Positions 1 to 8,550 are shown, counted from the stretch's first letter. The stretch: 64,000 nucleotides of DNA from Acidipila rosea (GCF_004339725.1 NZ_SMGK01000004.1:1-64000); one strand, 5' to 3'. Notes: a model not told the origin generated them from the letters alone. Made by a program: numbers and translations.

Positions 1-2
1 AC

Positions 3-302
3 CTGCTCAGGCTGGTACTTCTTGCCTCGCCCCATATGCTCTCCTTGTCCAGTTCTCTCTTATCCACTGGCACATTTCAAGCCGGGCACTCCAAAGGAAC
101 ACTCTCCCGTTTGCTGGTGGAATCAAGCATTTTGCTTGCAGCCACTCGCGGCAATCCGTCTACTATCCTCAAGGATGCCGCAACCGCCTACAAAGTGGAT
201 ACCGATGCCATCGCCGCCAAGGTGAAGCAGGAGTTTGCTGCGAAGGAGAAGGCGAAGAAGGCTCCGCAGCCCACACCCAAAGCAGCAAAGAAAGCGGCCT
301 AG
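3..302 (+). CDS. C-terminal remnant of a ParB/RepB-like partition protein (partial)
   Basis: The reading frame is open at the left edge, so the start is not visible. The last 50 residues (AAYKVDT-type segment, then an Ala/Lys-rich tail with AAKEKAKKA and AAKKAA) resemble the C-terminal end of ParB/RepB/Spo0J partition proteins on mobile elements. The first 30 residues look unnatural in this frame. A neighbouring frame near position 25-60 reads like ParB sequence (YALLVQFSLIH), so a frameshift near position 60-100 is likely and the gene may be broken. A strong terminator follows directly. The family assignment rests on the tail only and is tentative. Confidence 0.4.
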   Translation: MLRLVLLASPHMLSLSSSLLSTGTFQAGHSKGTLSRLLVESSILLAATRGNPSTILKDAATAYKVDTDAIAAKVKQEFAAKEKAKKAPQPTPKAAKKAA

Positions 303-313
303 CAGAACACTCC

Positions 314-346
314 GAGGGGCGGCGCTCTGCCGCCCCTCGCTTTTTA
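314..346 (+). terminator. Rho-independent terminator
   Basis: A perfect 10-bp stem (GAGGGGCGGC at 314-323 with its complement at 329-338, 5-base loop) is followed by GC and TTTTT. It lies 12 bases after the stop codon of the partition-like frame and ends that transcript. Confidence 0.85.
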
Positions 347-489
347 TGCTCACAAATCGCGCGGGAAGAACCCTTTGCAGGTTTCTCCCCGCCCCCTCAT
401 CCGCTTGAGTCCCGGCCCCCGCTCGCCGGCTGCGCGCTAAAGTCCAATGCGAACTTGGCTTTGTGGCGGACATCCCAGAGATTAGGACC

Positions 490-1314
490 TTATGCTCCAA
501 TAGCGCCAGGGTGCTCTAGCACGGACATGTACTGCCTCGACTGCACTTCCACGGTGCCAAAGTCGGGAGAAGATAGCTCAACAGGCGTGGTGCAGAGAAG
601 TTCGTCACTGACGATGACCCCATGCTGAATGACCGCTTGCCCCGACCAGTGGGCTCTTCCAAATCTCGTCGCCACTTTGTAGATCTTGCTATCTTTCTTG
701 ACAGATGCGGTCTCATGGGTTCCCTCGTATGGCCCCACTCCATCTCCTTCGCGCTTCAGAACAACAATGCCATTCACCTTATCGACAGAAATCACCGTGA
801 CCGTTTGTGTGCCTGGGGGGCCTAGCTCCCAAGGCTGGCTTAGAGTCACGGTCCATGTCTCTCCCGCTTTCAGTTCGCCTTGCGGGGTGCCCCAGAACGT
901 GGGGTTGTAGAAGGGGCCGCTCGCATTTGTGTCGAGGCTGCACTTGCCACCGTAGCAGGTAGTAGTCCCGTGGTCCCGGTATTCGCCTTCCACATTCTTT
1001 AGCACGCGCTTGCCGTCCATCCGAACATCCGCCTTCCAGCGGATGATGTCTGAGGAGGGACTCGACTGGAAGATATAAGTACCTGTCGCGGGCAGCGTCA
1101 CGACACTATCCTCTATGCCGGTTCCGTAGAGAGAGATGACGCGATATGTGATGAAGCTCAGGGTTTGACCGGCTGAGAGATGAGGGCTCAGGTAGAAACC
1201 AGCGTCGGCTTCTGCCTTCTTATTTTGCCTCGCGTGACACGTCACGGCGCTCATGATTGCTATCAGCAGGACCGCCACTGTTCCTAGTTTCTTGCTTACA
1301 ACGTGCATGCGCAT
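490..1314 (-). CDS. Exported protein of unknown function
   Basis: 274 residues. The N terminus has a basic start, a hydrophobic stretch (residues 11-25) and a likely signal peptidase site near ACHA/RQN, so the protein is probably secreted or periplasmic. The mature part looks beta-rich, with several Gly-Thr-Trp strands (GETWTVTLSQPWELG) and one close Cys pair (CYGGKC). No known family was recognised. It lies 103 bases downstream of the glycine-zipper gene on the same strand and may be cotranscribed with it. Both belong to the integrated element. An alternative start is the second Met (1308). Confidence 0.6.
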   Translation of the reverse strand: MRMHVVSKKLGTVAVLLIAIMSAVTCHARQNKKAEADAGFYLSPHLSAGQTLSFITYRVISLYGTGIEDSVVTLPATGTYIFQSSPSSDIIRWKADVRMDGKRVLKNVEGEYRDHGTTTCYGGKCSLDTNASGPFYNPTFWGTPQGELKAGETWTVTLSQPWELGPPGTQTVTVISVDKVNGIVVLKREGDGVGPYEGTHETASVKKDSKIYKVATRFGRAHWSGQAVIQHGVIVSDELLCTTPVELSSPDFGTVEVQSRQYMSVLEHPGAIGA

Positions 1315-1417
1315 TCTCCTAATTCGTGCGTTCTTTCCTGGCCTCGTTGCACATCGCCTCCCGCTCCAATGGCTTCAGGAAGCACTAACCACCTCATCCG
1401 CGTGTTGCTTCGGCTGG

Positions 1418-2329
1418 CTACGGTGTATCCCCTCGCACATAAAGAACAGGCTCTCCGCGCCGAAAGCCCTGGGAAAGCCGTGCCGCTTCCTTCTCCATTA
1501 GCGGCTTCACGCTGATGGGACTCGCCAAATAGAAATCCATTTGCGATTCGGCCGGAAGAGTAACCGTAGGGCCAGGAGTCGCCGCAGACGTGAGGGCTCC
1601 CACCCCAGCGCCCAAAGCTGCGCCAGTCCCCATGCCAGCGAGTTTGCCGACTGCGGTAGTTTCTCCTTTGGCACTCCCACTAAAAACGCCACCGACGATA
1701 GCTCCGATAACAGCTCCGCCTTTAATTTTTGTCTCTGTCGGTTTACTTTTGCTGGTTCCCTCGACACGAAATTGGTAGGCATATAAGGGATAGCTCTGTT
1801 TCCCAAGATCGAGGGATGTGAGCCGAAGGATGAGATCCGGGCTGCCAGTCAGCGTGCCCGCTTTCTTGGCTCCGACAACTTCGCCATGAATGGTCGCCCC
1901 TCGGGGTATGACTAGCATGTTGTCCACGATCACGTCTTCGCTCAACGTAAAGAGAACTGGCTGGCCTCCCTTTGAGTATCGGCTGCTCAGAGGTTGATCC
2001 GTTCGGACACGCAGCAGTGTGTTCTCCAGCACCGTGACAAAGACATTTGGGTTAGAAGGGACTAGCGCCTGAGTCGGCTCAGATTGAGAGGATGAAGACT
2101 GCTGCTGCGCAGGAGTGTCCGCTTGAGACGAGGGCAGTGCATGGGTCGAAGGTGCGTCAGGCAGAGACTCTTTCAACGCGGCATCAGGCGAAGGGGTGGG
2201 AGCCATCTGCTGAGCCTGAATTGATACACCCGCTGAAGCCAACAACAGCGCGATGGCCGCAAAATCGGATGGAGTAACGCTGGCTCGTTTCCACATCAAA
2301 ATCCTCATCATGCGCCTCGGCAAAGGCAT
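1418..2329 (-). CDS. Exported glycine-zipper envelope protein with LPDAPS motif
   Basis: 303 residues. A hydrophobic N-terminal segment (residues 23-38, ending AQAQQ) suggests export. An LPDAPS motif follows (56-61), then a Ser/Gln-rich linker. The central part (about 95-195) resembles a small beta domain with the phrase VIPRGATIHGEV, as seen in conjugation and outer-membrane-associated proteins. It is followed by a glycine zipper (repeated GxxxG, about 200-250) that could insert in or lie on a membrane. Starts at 2329, 2311, 2308 and 2296 are all possible and none has a clear ribosome site. A copy of the three-fold promoter module lies upstream at 2507-2437 on this strand. The exact function is unknown. 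Confidence 0.6.
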   Translation of the reverse strand: MPLPRRMMRILMWKRASVTPSDFAAIALLLASAGVSIQAQQMAPTPSPDAALKESLPDAPSTHALPSSQADTPAQQQSSSSQSEPTQALVPSNPNVFVTVLENTLLRVRTDQPLSSRYSKGGQPVLFTLSEDVIVDNMLVIPRGATIHGEVVGAKKAGTLTGSPDLILRLTSLDLGKQSYPLYAYQFRVEGTSKSKPTETKIKGGAVIGAIVGGVFSGSAKGETTAVGKLAGMGTGAALGAGVGALTSAATPGPTVTLPAESQMDFYLASPISVKPLMEKEAARLSQGFRRGEPVLYVRGDTP

Positions 2330-2436
2330 CCGGTATTACAGTTCTAGAACAGCCTGCTTACGATGACGTTCGCGTGAAGCGTCCCGGCACACAGAGCCTC
2401 GACTCTATATCAGAGCTGTAGGCCCCAATATGAATC

Positions 2437-2507
2437 AAGTCTAATGAAAAGACATGGCTAACGAATCGGCCATCGGCAGGAGGAGTTGTCTCCTACTTCT
2501 GGGGGAG
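2437..2507 (-). promoter_or_regulatory. Repeated promoter/operator module, copy C (leftward)
   Basis: Read on the minus strand from 2507, it has CTCCCCCA, 2 bases, AGTA, 1 base, GAGA, then CTCC at offset 26-29 and GCCGAT at offset 38-43, the same spacing as the copies at 2587 and 5953. The TAGA-like element at offset 65-68 is weaker than in the other two. The first 18 bases also form an imperfect CTCC/GGAG dyad. It points at the glycine-zipper gene, whose start is about 100 bases past the predicted transcription start. Confidence 0.6.
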
Positions 2508-2586
2508 GAGTGAGAATTTGAAGCCTCCGTAGCAGTACCGCTGTGCCACCCTTCTGCGAGGCCCCCTGATTGGGCACTTGGCAAGT

Positions 2587-2657
2587 CTCCCCCAGGAGTA
2601 GGAGAGTGAGTCTCCGACTAACAGCCGATTCGCTATACGTCCCTCTTCGATAGAGTC
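2587..2657 (+). promoter_or_regulatory. Repeated promoter/operator module, copy A (rightward)
   Basis: CTCCCCCA-N2-AGTA-N-GAGA at 2587-2605 is followed by CTCC at 2612-2615, GCCGAT at 2624-2629 and GATAGAGTC at 2649-2657. All offsets equal those of the copy at 5953. The GTG start of the TolC-like gene lies 11 bases after GATAGAGTC, with no Shine-Dalgarno sequence. Confidence 0.65.
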
Positions 2658-2667
2658 AGACAAAGCC

Positions 2668-4035
2668 GTGGCTAGCAGAATTAAAATAGCGACATCGGGC
2701 TTCTGGTCTGCTTTGAGGTTAGCGGCGCTGCTAGCCGCCTCGACCCTATTTCTCTCTGCCCCACCCGTAACAGCGCAGACATCGTTCAACTCTGCGATTG
2801 GCCTTGCACTCAAGAGCGACCCTCGAATTAAGCTCGCCGAAGATGACGTGCATAAAGCTGAAGTGAATCTTGAGACCCTGAAAGCAGCTTTCGTGCCGAG
2901 TATATCCGGCAACATCGGCGCTGGCCCCTCTTACGGCATCACCACAAGCGTTCCGACGATATTCACGCTTCATGCTCAATCGCTGATAATGAACTCTTCT
3001 CAACTTGGATTCATCAGAGCCGCGCACGCGGGCATTGATGCGTCCAAGGCGTCTCTTCGGGACATCAAAGAACAGGTCGAAGAGGATGTCGCCATATCCT
3101 ACCTATCGCTATGCGAAGCGCAGGAGAAGAACACAGTGCTAGAAGAGGAACTGGAACACGCTCAGAGGTTGGCAACGATTCTTGAAGAGCGAGTATCTGC
3201 CGGTGAAAATTCAGAGATGGAATTGAAGCAAACTAGGCGCACATTGCTCCAGGTCCAGCTACAGCGGCTCCAAGGGAACGACCAAATGGCGTCGCTCCGC
3301 AATCATTTATCACAACTCTTAGGTATTCCAACCGAACAGTTGGAGATAGCCTCCTCTACAATCCCACCCGTTCCTTCGTTCGATCTGGCTGGGCAAAACA
3401 CCGAAGTGCATGACTTCGACACACCCAGCATCGTATCCGCAGAAGCGGATGCCCACTCAAAGAGCGAACAAGCCAGAGCGGATTCTCACTATACATGGAG
3501 GCCACAAATCGGATTCGCTGCAGAGTATGGTCGCATCAGTCCATTCAACGGCGCGTCCACCTACTACAACCTGAACGGCAACTACAACACGGCCTACGCC
3601 GCTGTCCAGGTTCAGATTCCATTTTTTGATAAAACGCACAAGGCTAACGCCCGCGCAGCACTCATTGAGGCACAACACGCGGCGCATACCGTCCAACTCT
3701 TACGCGATCAGCAACAGAACGCCAGCGTTGATCTTCGCCATTCGATAGAGGAACTATCGGTTAAGGAGCAGCTTGCTGTCGTCGATCAAGGGCTTGCCAA
3801 CGATCAGCTCAATATAGTCCTCGTGCAACTTCAAGCAGGCAGCGGACGCAAAGGGGTAGCGCCCATGACTCCCATAGACGAGCAGAAGGCGCGTATCCAG
3901 GAACGGATCGACTATATGGGAGTTCTTGACGACCGCCTACAGTTGCAAGAATCGGAGATACGGCTGCTGCGACAGACCGGGAGCCTTCAGAACTGGATAG
4001 ACTCTGCGATCTCATCTGCGACTCCAAGCAAATGA
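2668..4035 (+). CDS. TolC-like outer-membrane efflux protein
   Basis: 455 residues, the usual size for TolC/OprM-type proteins. These form trimeric outer-membrane ducts for tripartite efflux or secretion. A signal peptide (about 1-36, ending VTAQT) precedes the opening SFNSAIGLALKSDPRIKLAEDDVHKAEVNLE, typical of the family (alternate helix, 'ALxxNPxIxxAexxvxxAe'). Long amphipathic helical stretches with many Gln, Glu and Ala follow (about 130-240 and 330-440), split by a beta segment (YNTAYAAVQVQIPFFD). The start is GTG. No adaptor or inner-membrane pump gene is adjacent, so its partner must lie elsewhere. It carries copy A of the shared promoter module and is probably controlled by the two-component pair beside it. 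Confidence 0.85.
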   Translation: MASRIKIATSGFWSALRLAALLAASTLFLSAPPVTAQTSFNSAIGLALKSDPRIKLAEDDVHKAEVNLETLKAAFVPSISGNIGAGPSYGITTSVPTIFTLHAQSLIMNSSQLGFIRAAHAGIDASKASLRDIKEQVEEDVAISYLSLCEAQEKNTVLEEELEHAQRLATILEERVSAGENSEMELKQTRRTLLQVQLQRLQGNDQMASLRNHLSQLLGIPTEQLEIASSTIPPVPSFDLAGQNTEVHDFDTPSIVSAEADAHSKSEQARADSHYTWRPQIGFAAEYGRISPFNGASTYYNLNGNYNTAYAAVQVQIPFFDKTHKANARAALIEAQHAAHTVQLLRDQQQNASVDLRHSIEELSVKEQLAVVDQGLANDQLNIVLVQLQAGSGRKGVAPMTPIDEQKARIQERIDYMGVLDDRLQLQESEIRLLRQTGSLQNWIDSAISSATPSK

Positions 4036-4043
4036 GATCAGTA

Positions 4044-4682
4044 TCAGATGTAGCCAATTTCCAGCCCTTTTAGGACCGCACGCACACGATCCCGCACGCC
4101 GAGCTTCGCGAATATGGTCGATGCGTGGGTTTTGATGGTAGCTTCCGTCACTCCCAGGCTTTCCGCAATCTCCTTGTTGCTCAATCCCGCTGTCATGAGC
4201 GACAGAACCTCCGCCTCTTTCTTTGTGAGAGGTTCGGGAAGATCCAAGCTCTCGAATTTTGGCTGCAATGCTTCGAGGCCGGAGCGTGCGGTGCGTGTCA
4301 CAGAAGGTCGGAAGACACGCTCGCCGTTCATCACCTTGTCGATGCAGGATGTCAGTTCCGCTAGGCTGGAATCCTTGCGGAGAAAACCATTTGCTCCCGC
4401 TTGGATTGCTCGAAAGAATGTCTCATCGTCATCAAAGGTCGTTACGAGAATGATTGGAGTTGTTAGTCCTTTATCTCGTACCTCTTTAAGGACATCCACG
4501 CCCGATTTTCCGGGCAGGCGTACATCCATGAGCACTACATCAGAAGGAACGCTCATTAAAACGTCAACTGCATGGATACCGTCTTCGGCCTGCCCCACGA
4601 TGTCATACGCAGGATTTAGCTTTAGCAGCTCGCATAGGCCGAGCCGCACCAATGTCTCATCTTCTACCACCAGGATTTTCAT
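4044..4682 (-). CDS. NarL/LuxR-family response regulator
   Basis: 212 residues. The receiver domain (1-120) has the acidic pocket VVEDE (7-8) and phospho-acceptor Asp53 in VLMDVRLPG. A LuxR-type helix-turn-helix (about 145-210) shows LTKKEAEVLSLMTAGLSNKEIAESLGVTEATIKTH in scattered match. Its ATG overlaps the TGA of the upstream kinase gene by four bases, so the pair is translationally coupled. The three copies of a dyad-bearing promoter module in the two flanking intergenic regions are the obvious candidate binding sites. NarL-type regulators bind short inverted repeats, which fits the CTCC...GGAG symmetry, but the link is inferred. Confidence 0.92.
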   Translation of the reverse strand: MKILVVEDETLVRLGLCELLKLNPAYDIVGQAEDGIHAVDVLMSVPSDVVLMDVRLPGKSGVDVLKEVRDKGLTTPIILVTTFDDDETFFRAIQAGANGFLRKDSSLAELTSCIDKVMNGERVFRPSVTRTARSGLEALQPKFESLDLPEPLTKKEAEVLSLMTAGLSNKEIAESLGVTEATIKTHASTIFAKLGVRDRVRAVLKGLEIGYI

Positions 4683-5899
4683 GCCACCTCTCCCTTCTCG
4701 ATGGGGATCGTCACACTCACTGCGAAGCCAGAAGCCGGTAGCAAGGGAAACTCCAGCGCTCCGCGCATCTCTTTTGCCCTGGAGTCGATACCATTTAGGC
4801 CGTTGCCTTTCGTCAGCGCTCCGCAGCCGCGTCCATCGTCCCTGATCGCGAGCCGCACGCTTTCCTTGTTCCGTGTGAGTTCAACCCAAAGATTGTGCGC
4901 TTCGGAGTGCCGCAACACATTGGTGATAGCTTCTTGGGCACAGCGATAAAGTCCGTGAGCAATCGACGGCGGTATGTCCGTCATATTGCCCTGGACCTCA
5001 AGATGAGTACGAACGCCGCTGACATCATGGAGCATTTGCTTCAGGGCAATCGAAAGGTCTCGTATGTCTTCCTCGCGCCAAGCCGAGACGGATTCTCGAA
5101 TCTCGGCCAATAGAACGCGATTAATCAGTTGTGCCCTTGCGATGGCCGGGAGCGCCGCCTCTGCCGCCCGATGCTGCGCAATCTCTAGTTGTATGCCAAG
5201 AGTTGTGAGGTAGTGACCAGCCGCATCGTGCAGCTCTCTGGACAGCCGATACCGTTCCTCGAACTTTGCCGACTCTTTAATCTCTGCTTGCAATGTAATC
5301 AATTCGCCATTCGACACAGCGAGTTCGTGTTGCCGCTTTGCTAGCTCGAAAAGCAGACATGCACCCAGAAATGCGAAACCGTACCAGACATAATTCTGGC
5401 CGATCACAACGACCGCCACAGCCAACCTGGCAGGCGAATGAAGAATTTGGTTCCAGAAGGGAGCCGCCTGGTGCCTGAATATGTACATGCGCCCTATCCA
5501 GCCAGCAAAAGTGCAAATTACAGCGATCCCACACCAGCGCAATCGTCGCTTCACAGGCACGCAGAACGGGATACAAAACACCGATAAGTTCGTAAGGTCG
5601 AGGCTAAGCATTACGCCAAGCAAGATTTGAGGAAGCAGCCATCGTTCGCGGTGAGGTGCGAGATTGACGCGGATTGGAATGTTCTTCACGTACAGAAATG
5701 CGTACACGAATGCGCCGCATACTTTGAGCCAAAACAAGGGAGCCAGTGTTCCACGAATGGACACGGGGCCGGTCTGCGCTTCCACGATGACTTCGAGGAG
5801 CGCGATGAGAAAGCCACCCCAGCGCAACCAGAAGAATAGTGGCTTTCCAAACACCATGTACGTACCGTAAGAAAAATCGACCTGCTCCGCATCGGCCAT
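4679..5899 (-). CDS. Membrane sensor histidine kinase, DesK/NarX (HisKA_3) type
   Basis: 406 residues. About six membrane segments (roughly 12-190) form a sensor without a sizeable periplasmic domain, as in DesK-like kinases that sense the membrane or a small ligand. A short coiled-coil linker leads to the HisKA_3 dimerisation domain, with phospho-acceptor His224 in RLSRELHDAAGHYL. The ATP-binding domain follows, with AQEAITNVLRHS (N box), DDGRGC and KGNGLNGID (G boxes). It is coupled to the downstream response regulator by an ATGA overlap. The stimulus is unknown. Its own promoter was not recognised in the 53 bases before copy B of the module. Confidence 0.92.
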   Translation of the reverse strand: MADAEQVDFSYGTYMVFGKPLFFWLRWGGFLIALLEVIVEAQTGPVSIRGTLAPLFWLKVCGAFVYAFLYVKNIPIRVNLAPHRERWLLPQILLGVMLSLDLTNLSVFCIPFCVPVKRRLRWCGIAVICTFAGWIGRMYIFRHQAAPFWNQILHSPARLAVAVVVIGQNYVWYGFAFLGACLLFELAKRQHELAVSNGELITLQAEIKESAKFEERYRLSRELHDAAGHYLTTLGIQLEIAQHRAAEAALPAIARAQLINRVLLAEIRESVSAWREEDIRDLSIALKQMLHDVSGVRTHLEVQGNMTDIPPSIAHGLYRCAQEAITNVLRHSEAHNLWVELTRNKESVRLAIRDDGRGCGALTKGNGLNGIDSRAKEMRGALEFPLLPASGFAVSVTIPIEKGEVA

Positions 5900-5952
5900 T
5901 AGTCAGAGACTCCCCAACACTTCTTCCAGAATAAGCTTTTGAATATTCATGT

Positions 5953-6023
5953 CTCCCCCAAAAGTATGAGACGACCTCTCCAGCTAGTGGCCGATGTCGG
6001 CGTCGCTGCGTTTGGATAGAGTC
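5953..6023 (+). promoter_or_regulatory. Repeated promoter/operator module, copy B (rightward)
   Basis: CTCCCCCA-N2-AGTA-N-GAGA at 5953-5971, CTCC at 5978-5981, GCCGAT at 5990-5995 and GATAGAGTC at 6015-6023 match copy A without gaps. The ATG of the next gene is at 6029, so TAGAGT (6017-6022) as a -10 element would place the transcription start on or next to the start codon (leaderless mRNA). Confidence 0.65.
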
Positions 6024-6028
6024 GGATC

Positions 6029-7177
6029 ATGAAGGACCAGTCTCCCTCGCATGGACTCGGATGGGCCAGTCAGATGAGCAAAGCAGTCAGCGGATGCAGA
6101 ACAGGGAGACACTGGCGGGCTTGCAGCCCATTCATCTGTCTATTCTTCATTACAGCAGTTATGCACGCCCAAGCCGTATTGAAAGCGGATGCATCGCTGC
6201 CGGAAGCACCGGTCCCTCAGGCGTCCGTGGAGAGTCAGGTAGCTTCCTCAATGCTCACTGGCACGGTCGCGGATGGTGAGGGAGCCATGATTCAAGGCGC
6301 GACGATAACCTTGGAAAATGTAGCAACCCATGACAAACGAACAGCTTTGACTGACGGAAGCGGCTCATTCACCTTTTCTGCGGTGGGGCCGGGTCTCTAT
6401 GCGGCCACGATTGCAGCGAGAGGATTTCAGCCTGTGGTGAAGACGGGAATCTCTGTGCATACCGGGGAGACCTATCAACTGTCGCAAACGACAATGCAGG
6501 TTGCGACTGCGACCACCACTGTGCAGGTCGGTGTGCAGACGCAGTATGAGTTGGCGGAAGCACAGCTTAAAGCGGAGGAGAAACAACGCTTCCTCTGGGT
6601 TGTCCCCAATTTTTACGTCAGTTATCTTCCAAACCCCGCGTCGCTTACCGCAGGTCAGAAGATGCGGCTTGCTCTTCACGCCGCAGTTGATCCGTACCAG
6701 TTCATCAATACCGGCATCAATGCCGGATGGGATCAGGCACGTAATAACTATCCGGGGTATGGGCAAGGTGCGGCGGGTTATGCGCGGCGGTATGGAGCCG
6801 ATTACGGCGACGTCGTATCGGGAACCATTGTGGGCTCGGGGTTGATGCCTGCCTTGCTCCATCAAGACCCTCGCTACTTCTACAAAGGCACAGGAAGCAT
6901 TCCTTCACGCATCGGTTATGCACTATTAGCAATCGTTAGAACGAAGGGCGACAACGGGAAGTGGCAACCGAACTACTCCGGGCTCCTCGGCAACCTAGCC
7001 TCTGGACTCATTGCTAACAGCTATCTTCCAACCGGGGACCGGAAAGCTGTTGGCAATGTAATCGGAGTCACTTTCCAAGGGTTTGCACTTCGAGGAATAG
7101 GCACATTGGAAGAAGAGTTCTTAGCTCGCTGGGTGACCACCCACGCGCGAGATAAGGGAACGATTGGACATCAGTAG
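6029..7177 (+). CDS. Exported carboxypeptidase-regulatory-like domain protein
   Basis: 382 residues. An N-terminal hydrophobic segment (about 32-48, ending MHAQA) is followed by LPEAPV (58-63). Residues about 72-150 form a carboxypeptidase regulatory-like (CarboxypepD_reg) beta-sandwich: LTGTVADGEGAMIQGA, DGSGSFTFSAVGPGLY, VKTGISVHTGET. The C-terminal part (about 185-370) is a block common in Acidobacteriota exported proteins, with Gly/Tyr-rich stretches and RYFYKGTG; its function is unknown. It lacks the TonB receptor barrel that usually follows such a sandwich. The start has no Shine-Dalgarno sequence and sits right after copy B of the promoter module, which suggests control by the adjacent kinase/regulator pair. 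Confidence 0.75.
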   Translation: MKDQSPSHGLGWASQMSKAVSGCRTGRHWRACSPFICLFFITAVMHAQAVLKADASLPEAPVPQASVESQVASSMLTGTVADGEGAMIQGATITLENVATHDKRTALTDGSGSFTFSAVGPGLYAATIAARGFQPVVKTGISVHTGETYQLSQTTMQVATATTTVQVGVQTQYELAEAQLKAEEKQRFLWVVPNFYVSYLPNPASLTAGQKMRLALHAAVDPYQFINTGINAGWDQARNNYPGYGQGAAGYARRYGADYGDVVSGTIVGSGLMPALLHQDPRYFYKGTGSIPSRIGYALLAIVRTKGDNGKWQPNYSGLLGNLASGLIANSYLPTGDRKAVGNVIGVTFQGFALRGIGTLEEEFLARWVTTHARDKGTIGHQ

Positions 7178-7232
7178 AGTCGGGTAACGGGAGGCCCAAA
7201 CGGGCTCAGCCAAACTAGGGGAGAAATACGTT

Positions 7233-7445
7233 ATGGCATCGATCATTCCCAATGAGATGAATCCCTCTCTATTGCATTTCCATGTATGCATTCATTGCGC
7301 CAGCAGATACCGGAGGGAAGAAGTCGAAGGGCGCGTGCATACGACGGGGCTTTTTCTCTGCCCGAAATGCGAGAAGGAAGGTCCGTTGAATATTGAAATT
7401 CATGATGTAGAGGATGATAAGCCCGGCCCGCTCTGCGCCGAATGA
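7233..7445 (+). CDS. Small zinc-ribbon protein, function unknown
   Basis: 70 residues. Two Cys pairs (CIHC and CPKC) about 28 residues apart form a likely zinc ribbon. The tail is acidic (EIHDVEDDKPGPL). The ATG is preceded by GGGGAGAA at good spacing, which supports a real gene. It lies within the integrated element, after the carboxypeptidase-regulatory-domain gene and convergent with the LysR gene. Small ribbons of this kind often serve as regulators or adaptors, but nothing here identifies a partner. Confidence 0.6.
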   Translation: MASIIPNEMNPSLLHFHVCIHCASRYRREEVEGRVHTTGLFLCPKCEKEGPLNIEIHDVEDDKPGPLCAE

Positions 7446-7489
7446 ACTATATGGCGAACGGAAGTTCTCCCTACCCGGAGCCGATAAGT

Positions 7490-8416
7490 TCACCCGGCAA
7501 GCGGGAGCTTTGTCTGTCCCATTACACCGAACTTTCTTCCGGCAGCTTTGACGAATTCATTCACAAGTCGAGATTTACTGTCTGCTCGCATCGCGAGACT
7601 CGTGACGAGGCGAAGACGAGGTTCAGCCAAGGGTCGCATCGTGATGCCATCACGAGCAATTCTCCATGCGCCCGACCGCGCAAGAAATGCAAGTCCATGA
7701 TGCTCTCGGATCAGTTCAGAGGCTTCCTCGGGGCTGGTGAAGTGATAGACATCCGATGGGTAGGCACCGCTCTCTGCGGCGATTGAATGAATGGCGTCGT
7801 ACAAATGACCGTTTATGTGTTTCCCGAGTAATATCCAGTTCCGCTTATGCATCTGCTCGAAGCGAACTTCCCGATATGCCGCGAGTTCATCGTCCATTGG
7901 CATCGCGATGTAAAACGGATTGTCCGCAATATTCAGGACACTCAGTTGCGGCTTGTGCGGGACTCCTGTTATCACGGCAAGATCGAGCGCTCCCGAGCTG
8001 ACTTCGCGGGCAAGTTCATTGGAGAAGTTGCTCCAGAGCTTGATTCTCATCTCAGGAAAGAGTGAGAGCTGAATGGATAGAAGTGTCGAAACGAGAATTG
8101 GTTCGGTGTACGAGGACTTGCCGATATTGAGAATTTCATTTGGCCCGTCAAGAACAGCGCGGGCCGACAATACCGCCCGCTCCGCATGGGAAACAACTTC
8201 ACGTGCCTCGACGATGAAGACCCGACCTGCTTCCGTGAGTTCGGCAACCTGATGGCTATGTTTGAAGACCTGAAAACCTAGCCCGCGCTCCAGCTTGAAA
8301 ATCTGTTTACTGAGCGCAGATTGGGTGATGTTCAGCCTATCGGCTGCTCTTGAGAAGTGAAGTTCTTCGGCAAGCACAATCGCTGATTGCAGCAATCGAA
8401 TCTCGGGTAAGACCAT
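7490..8416 (-). CDS. LysR-family transcriptional regulator
   Basis: 308 residues, standard for LysR regulators. The N-terminal winged helix-turn-helix (about 1-62) contains the family signature (EELHFSRAADRLNITQSALSKQI in part). A periplasmic-binding-like effector domain follows (about 92-295). Such proteins activate or repress nearby genes in response to a small ligand. The divergent neighbour is the excisionase-like gene 250 bases away, so the target could be element genes. The N-terminal sequence MVLPEIRLLQSAIVLAEEL fits the usual start. No operator was identified with confidence. Confidence 0.92.
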   Translation of the reverse strand: MVLPEIRLLQSAIVLAEELHFSRAADRLNITQSALSKQIFKLERGLGFQVFKHSHQVAELTEAGRVFIVEAREVVSHAERAVLSARAVLDGPNEILNIGKSSYTEPILVSTLLSIQLSLFPEMRIKLWSNFSNELAREVSSGALDLAVITGVPHKPQLSVLNIADNPFYIAMPMDDELAAYREVRFEQMHKRNWILLGKHINGHLYDAIHSIAAESGAYPSDVYHFTSPEEASELIREHHGLAFLARSGAWRIARDGITMRPLAEPRLRLVTSLAMRADSKSRLVNEFVKAAGRKFGVMGQTKLPLAG

Positions 8417-8550
8417 GACTATCCTCCAGGCTGCGGATTCTGGGAAGGGACAGCAAGCACTTCAAGATGGCCGGAATCAACCACCGATACAACAATTGTA
8501 GTCCCGAATTGAAGACATTTGCAGCAGCGCGAGCCGCCGCATGAAATGTC

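Larger units (their letters stand above)
2330..2667. other. Divergent regulatory region, no gene
   Basis: This gap of 338 bases separates the glycine-zipper gene (leftward) from the TolC-like gene (rightward). It holds two outward-facing copies of the repeated promoter module and about 80 bases between them without recognisable signals. A further GATATAGAGTC lies at 2411-2401 on the minus strand, 72 bases before the leftward start. Confidence 0.6.
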
